From NCBI GenBank assembly GCA_907163375.1, contig CAJQUW010009024.1:129001-193000 (forward strand): 64,000 nt of DNA, written 5' to 3'. Each line of letters starts with the position of its first letter. The first letter of the stretch is position 1. The notes below the pieces were generated by a model. It made no database searches. It saw nothing but the letters and a program-made list of their open reading frames with translations, and had not been told where the DNA came from. Shown piece after piece: positions 59,691 to 64,000 of this stretch. The translations under genes and the position numbers were made by a program. Origin of the DNA: Prostheceraeus crozeri. Taxonomy: Eukaryota; Platyhelminthes; Polycladida; Euryleptidae.

Positions 59691-62135
59691 CGCGGCAGAG
59701 CGCCTAGTACAGACGTCTCTCTCAGAAGTGCGCCGGGGAAGTCTAACGCACCACTGCATGGATTCCAGTTCGGCGGCGTGAACCATTCGACAAGGTTAAG
59801 CAGTTCCAATTGAATGCGGCGGACACTAACTGGCATCGATACAGTGGTGATCCGGACCGCGACCGGATGGCAGGCTTCGGCGCACTGGCGTACTTGTTTT
59901 CAGGATTACTAGTAACTGATCATTCATCTGGCACGCTAGAATTTTGGAAGAATCTTTAAATGAAAAACTCCGGCGTGTGTGGTGGCACTACATATTTGCA
60001 ATTCCATTTGGACTGAAACATTAAGCAGGTCGAAAAGTGAACTTGAAGTATGTAAACTTAAGAGTTACACCTGAATTTTTTTATTATACAGAAGTCTCGG
60101 ATTTGCAAGCCTTAATTACTCCTAAATAATCAACAATCAAATAATCAAAACCCTGTTAATAGTGCATACCTGCATTTATATAATCTTTTGAGTGTCATCA
60201 ATAGCCTGTTGATGCCTTATTGTGCCACTTGCGTGATTTGCCTACATAAACTTACCGGACAACATTCAAGGATGCTCAAGTATTTATGTATCAATATCAG
60301 CCTATCAAAGACCAGAACTATTTCTCACCTTTATTCTATAAGCAACATGCAAGAGCACAGAACATTTGTGATGCTGATCAACTGTGAAAAATTGCACTTC
60401 CAATATATGATTTTAAAATCACATGTGTAATGATAGACGGATGCTTCTAGCAGCACTACAGTAGCAATGAAGGCAACTTCTACGACACACACACACACAC
60501 ACCAGTGCTGTAGTCGTAGGCTAAGGCGGGATAACGGCGCAATGACACCGGTTTATCATTTTTGTACAGCGCTTGCAAAGAAAGAAATAATTATTTTTTT
60601 ATTCGTTGAAAGTGTTTCACGGTATTCTAGGCAGCGCTACCCCACTGATAAATCTACGACTGCAGCACTGACACGTACGTGGCATGAATTACTCGTAAAT
60701 TATCTGACTGAAGAATAGACTATTTGAGATGCCCAGATGGTTTCAAGGTCAGGTACCGGCACCTTAACTTTAATTTTGACTTGTAAATTATTTCTTACAA
60801 AGAAATAACCACACAAGGGCGCACTCCTTTAAACTGATTTCAGACAGGTAATTAGAAAACCTGTGAATAGACAGTTTCAATGAAAAACGCATCAAATTGA
60901 TAGGATCTATCACATTGATTTTTCCTTGACACATTTCCGTGCCTAACCGAACAGCTGAGCTGATGGCCATTCTAGTCCCACTATTTAAAAAAAGCAGCAA
61001 AAAATCGGATTTCTATGGATAGAACACATAACATAGTTGTATGTGAATTAGACTATCTTATTCGACGAAAGCTAAGTATGAGATAAACTTGCATTTCAAA
61101 ATTTAATGAATAAGTAGTGCACTAAACTGTTTGAATCAGTGACTTAGTTAGAATAAACAAAGTGCCATTTCCAGATATAATCATACAACATTAGGACTGT
61201 TGGTTTATGAACGTAATTCATGTAAAAGTTGTATAGAAGTAACTTGTTGATGCAGGCAAGACACTATGTGTGCGAAAGTAGGAATAGCATGTAATGACTG
61301 GAGTATGGGTTGAAATTGATTGTATGTCAACTGTACATGAAAAGCTATTTCCAAAAGCAACCAAGTGACACTAATATATTAAGAGTTATGTAAATGCAAG
61401 CCATTCATATTGATGAGTATGTAGTAACATATGATAGAAGAATAACTGATAACATGAAAGTGGGAATCAGGACAAGTTTTAGGTAAGCTACTGCTAAAGG
61501 TTTTATGATAGCATTTGATATCGAAGATTTGATGTAATGCATCACATCATGTCTACAGATTCAAGGTGTAATAGAATAAATGTCGTTGCAGATTTTGAGT
61601 GTATAGGATAGAACACCTGAAATAGTTGTTATATGTAAGTGCAAGTTAAAGTATCACAGTTCATTTACATCTGAAAACTTATGTAAGTAAGACTTGATCA
61701 TTGATAGACTTCACATTGTATGTTATGTTGAATGAATAGTTGAATTGATATTCATAAATGGAAGGTTGATATATCGAAAAATATTGTTAAGTCTCGGTGT
61801 ATATGTCGTAAATGTTTTCATAATGCGCATGAAGCAGCATACTTATGAATCTGGTCAGTTGGGCTTTGCCATCTAATATTTTTCTTTATATTCTCTTTGT
61901 CTCTGTATGCCGGTGTCTGTTATTTTCTTTTTGCACAAGGTTGGTTGTTAGGTAGGGCTTGTAGTTGTTTGGCAGTGTGTAGTATAATGTATGATACACA
62001 TTGGGAAGAATAAGTTGACTCTATCAAGACATGATGTAAACATACACTCCATTTCAAATTTTTTGGTGTTTTTCAAAATTTCGTGGGTCCTAATGTTTGA
62101 TGGACCCGCACGACTAATTCCGGTGCCAATTTGGA
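59691..62135. other. No supported gene; AT-rich, one (AC)n tract
   Basis: A GC-richer patch at 59,691-59,960 has an open frame from about 59,776 ending LEFWKNL, with NWHRYSGDPDRDRMAGFG; I do not recognise it and no second signal supports it. An (AC)n tract lies at about 60,487-60,503. The rest (60.0-62.1 kb) is AT-rich, with no motif, repeat or long frame that I could support. Confidence 0.5.
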
Positions 62136-62263
62136 CTAGCAAAAAATACACCCAGTTAGCCAAGACGCCAAATTTTCATTTCCTAAAAAAATCATAGAAA
62201 TCCGACCAAGGCTTCCCACCTTAAAAACTCGAAAACCACGCACCGCCACAAGAGTCACGTATA

Positions 62264-62275
62264 CCCTAACCCTAA
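62264..62275. repeat. Two telomere-type hexamers at the inner joint
   Basis: CCCTAACCCTAA sits exactly where homology to element A ends. Two units only. Confidence 0.6.
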
Positions 62276-62612
62276 CATGAGCCTTTTGCTTCACAACGTC
62301 TTTTAAAATGTCAAGCTGTTGACGCAACCAATTATCAATAGGTATACTCAGGTTTTGACCACAACGATTTACTTGTGTATCCACTTTTGGTAAGTATGCC
62401 GCCGGTATTTGAAGATAGAGTCGAACACCGTTGTAGCGCACTTGTTGTTTGTAGGTGGGATAGCCGTGAATTTTCGGATTCGACAGCTCGAGATGATGAA
62501 GATTGAGTGATGCAGCAGTAGGAGTAGGATTCATGGCCATGGCAGTCTGTAACGAAAGAATATCACTAAGTACATTCATAATCATCAGAGAAAAGGAAAT
62601 CGTTATCTTAGC
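62276..62612 (-). CDS. Accessory protein family G, truncated copy
   Basis: From about MNVLSDILSLQTAMAMNPTP the frame matches the first ~100 residues of the 4,561 gene (IPIDNWLRQQLDILKD, QKAH) and then runs into unrelated sequence at the joint near 62,276. The conserved GFYSF block is missing, so the copy is probably non-functional. Confidence 0.6.
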
Positions 62613-62659
62613 AGTGACATATGAGGTGGCCCATAAGAGGACCGTTTGTGGCATTCACA

Positions 62660-62904
62660 TTATTTAAAGCTCATCACCAAAATCTAAATCTTTGTCATCG
62701 TCCAGCAAATTGAATGTCTTGAGCTTAGGACCCTTGTTGATTCAAATCCTTAAAGGACTTGAATGTATAGCGCCTTGGTGGTGGTTGCGGCGGCGGTGGG
62801 GGCGGTGGCGATGGTTCAACAAAATAAGCTTGTACAATCATCGGCCACACACTCTCCTGCGTCTCTCTTCTAAAATGTTGGTAAGGTGTAAGCCACACAG
62901 TCAT
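62660..62904 (-). CDS. Polyproline small protein, second copy
   Basis: MTVWLTPYQHFRRETQES start, shorter and interrupted proline run, RRYTFKSF. It matches 4,237-4,482; the acidic C terminus is less clear (near 62,670-62,700, CTGGACGATGACAAAG-type codons read from the minus strand). Confidence 0.45.
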
Positions 62905-63032
62905 GACACTCACTTGTAAAATTTGGAAACAGGATTGAATCAAACAAAATTGAGACAGAGAATGGCTTGAGCAAGTCACACACGCTTTTCAAGTCAAGAG
63001 AATGAAATGAAGAGAAAATGGGAAGATGACTG

Positions 63033-63147
63033 CTTTTATAGTCCCCTGCAAATCCACACGTGGCACTATGAGAGCCAATCAGAGACCTCCATTTGTCACC
63101 TGACTTCGTTGCGGCAGGGAAAAGGAGGCACGCATACGACTGACTCA
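63033..63147 (-). promoter_or_regulatory. AP-1-type site and TATA box, second copy
   Basis: TATAAAAG (minus strand, 63,033-63,040) and TGACTCA (63,141-63,147). Same spacing as 4,000-4,114. Confidence 0.55.
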
Positions 63148-63178
63148 TGATTGCTTTTTCCAAATCTTGTAGTCAAAT

Positions 63179-63613
63179 CTAGTTTAGCACATTGAGTTGA
63201 ATATGAATGTGTTTTATGCGACATAAGAGCAAGTTGGATCCGTGCTCATGAAATGAATCTAGTCGAGATGCAATTTTCGCCATTTGTCGCTGATAGAAAT
63301 CTTTAGGATCATGTATCGTCTCTGCAGAATAGGATGCAAAATGAAAAACTACACGTTCACCTGCATGTTCATCAGTCACTTTCTCAAATTCAATCTCTGC
63401 AACTAATCGTCCTTTCACAACTTTATTCATCCAACTGTTCATGAACTGTCGGGAAACGAAGTAACCTTTAGCGATAGCAAATTCTAAGTCTGCCTTTTCA
63501 TGATGAAAGGAGATGATCTAGTCCATAATCACACCACGAAGACTTTGTCGATGAAAACGTAGTGAACAAAATTCATTCGTAAACTCTACTGCTTCTGTCA
63601 TCTTTCTTCCCAT
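63179..63613 (-). pseudogene. Accessory protein family R, copy 4
   Basis: ATG at 63,613 (MGRKMTEAVEFTNEFC) and the later part KGRLVAEIEFEKVTDEHAGE are nearly the same as copy 1 at 3,534. The frame does not run through in one piece, so the gene is probably broken. Confidence 0.55.
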
Positions 63614-63699
63614 CACTTTGGAGACATAGCATGAATGACACAGTTCTAACAAGAATATGCAGTCGTACAGAATGAAACACTGTCTAATGTTGAACGTTT

Positions 63700-64000
63700 G
63701 TCTCAGATTTCATTGAAGCCATCAATTCTCCGATCACCAGAAGCCGAGTTGAAAAAACTCTCGTTTTTTTAAACTATCCAAAATCTTGGAAAATGCGCAA
63801 AAATTCGTTTTTTAAATAAGCTCTCACTTGGAAACGAAACCTTCCACAGATCTGAAAGGGTAGAATCCTACAGAACGAAGTGCGGTCTTTCCCCTAAGAA
63901 ACCGGAGCTCTTCATTCACTTTCATTCTTGAGATAGTCGTCACCAAAGTAGGCTACAATTTAACATTTTCACGAAAAAATCAGAAGTGTCGAGGCCCATA
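63700..64000 (+). repeat. Dispersed repeat R2, copy 2
   Basis: Matches 58,170-58,520 in the same orientation (AGAAGCCGAGTTGAAAAAACTC, GGAAAATGCGCAAAAATTCG, GGAGCTCTTCATTCACTTTC). It runs to the window edge. Confidence 0.7.

Larger units (their letters stand above)
62136..63633 (-). mobile_element. Inverted partial copy of the left part of element A (fossil)
   Basis: Reverse complement of about 3,515-4,870: family R gene, TGAGTCA/TATA promoter, polyproline gene, stem-loop and the first part of the family G gene. Homology stops at about 62,276, where the sequence turns into CCCTAACCCTAAC, and at about 63,633, before the ~320-bp end repeat. It is a separate, more diverged copy with many substitutions; broken. 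Confidence 0.8.

Noticed and set aside
59776-59958. Possible small host exon (NWHRYSGDPDRD)
   Set aside because: No recognisable family, no clear splice pair and no second copy; left as an unassigned open patch.
60487-60503. (AC)n tract
   Set aside because: Ordinary short microsatellite with no linked feature.

Overview
The window looks like nuclear DNA of an invertebrate animal, probably marine, although the species cannot be read from it. Evidence is the CR1/L2/Jockey-like LINEs, a piggyBac transposon with TTAA target sites, TATA boxes, AATAAA signals, GT/AG splice consensus, a tRNA-like locus, and several Polinton/Maverick-type (adintovirus-like) elements. I found no convincing ordinary host protein gene. 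Almost all of the window is mobile DNA inserted into or beside other mobile DNA. All virus-like elements are treated as fossils; all look broken.

Layout. 1-570 is the edge of a Polinton-type capsid gene of a separate lineage. About 2.45-23.1 kb is element A: a left end made of three ~320-bp tandem units, a set of duplicated accessory genes (3.5-8.7 kb), a regulatory stretch with TGAGTCA sites (8.7-9.7 kb), a protein-primed family B DNA polymerase with short upstream exons (9.7-14.3 kb, minus), a third accessory gene copy (14.9 kb), a coiled-coil/Zn-type 'MTK' gene (16-17.2 kb, minus), a terminal region, and an inverted copy of the ~320-bp repeat split by a LINE (19.6-22.5 kb). 23.2-23.75 kb is a decayed LINE.

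23,755-58,165 is a very large inverted repeat. Its arms (23,755-38,151 and 40,678-58,165) each carry element B: terminal block, promoter, piggyBac copy in the first intron, MTK gene, RING-like protein, membrane protein, pX-like protein, packaging ATPase, integrase with chromodomain, second pX-like protein, major capsid protein, adenain-like protease, a PC4-like protein, a restriction-endonuclease-like protein and a minor capsid protein. The 2.5-kb spacer carries three small genes with TATA boxes, two of which have SUMO-interaction-like motifs. Two LINE tails lie only in the left arm and one near-full-length LINE only in the right arm, so these insertions postdate the duplication; the piggyBac insertion predates it.

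58.2-64 kb holds a dispersed repeat, a ~92-bp minisatellite with higher-order structure, a featureless stretch (59.7-62.1 kb), and an inverted partial copy of the left part of element A (62.2-63.6 kb).

How the parts relate. Elements A and B share terminal blocks, the MTK gene with its promoter and intron, RING-like and PC4-like proteins, and stem-loops, but divide the core functions: A has the polymerase and no capsid, integrase or ATPase, and B has the reverse. They may be fragments of one larger element family or two cooperating types. The most novel points are the restriction-endonuclease-like gene, the duplicated accessory cassettes with AP-1-type repeats, a UUCG hairpin with a compensatory change, and the palindrome itself.
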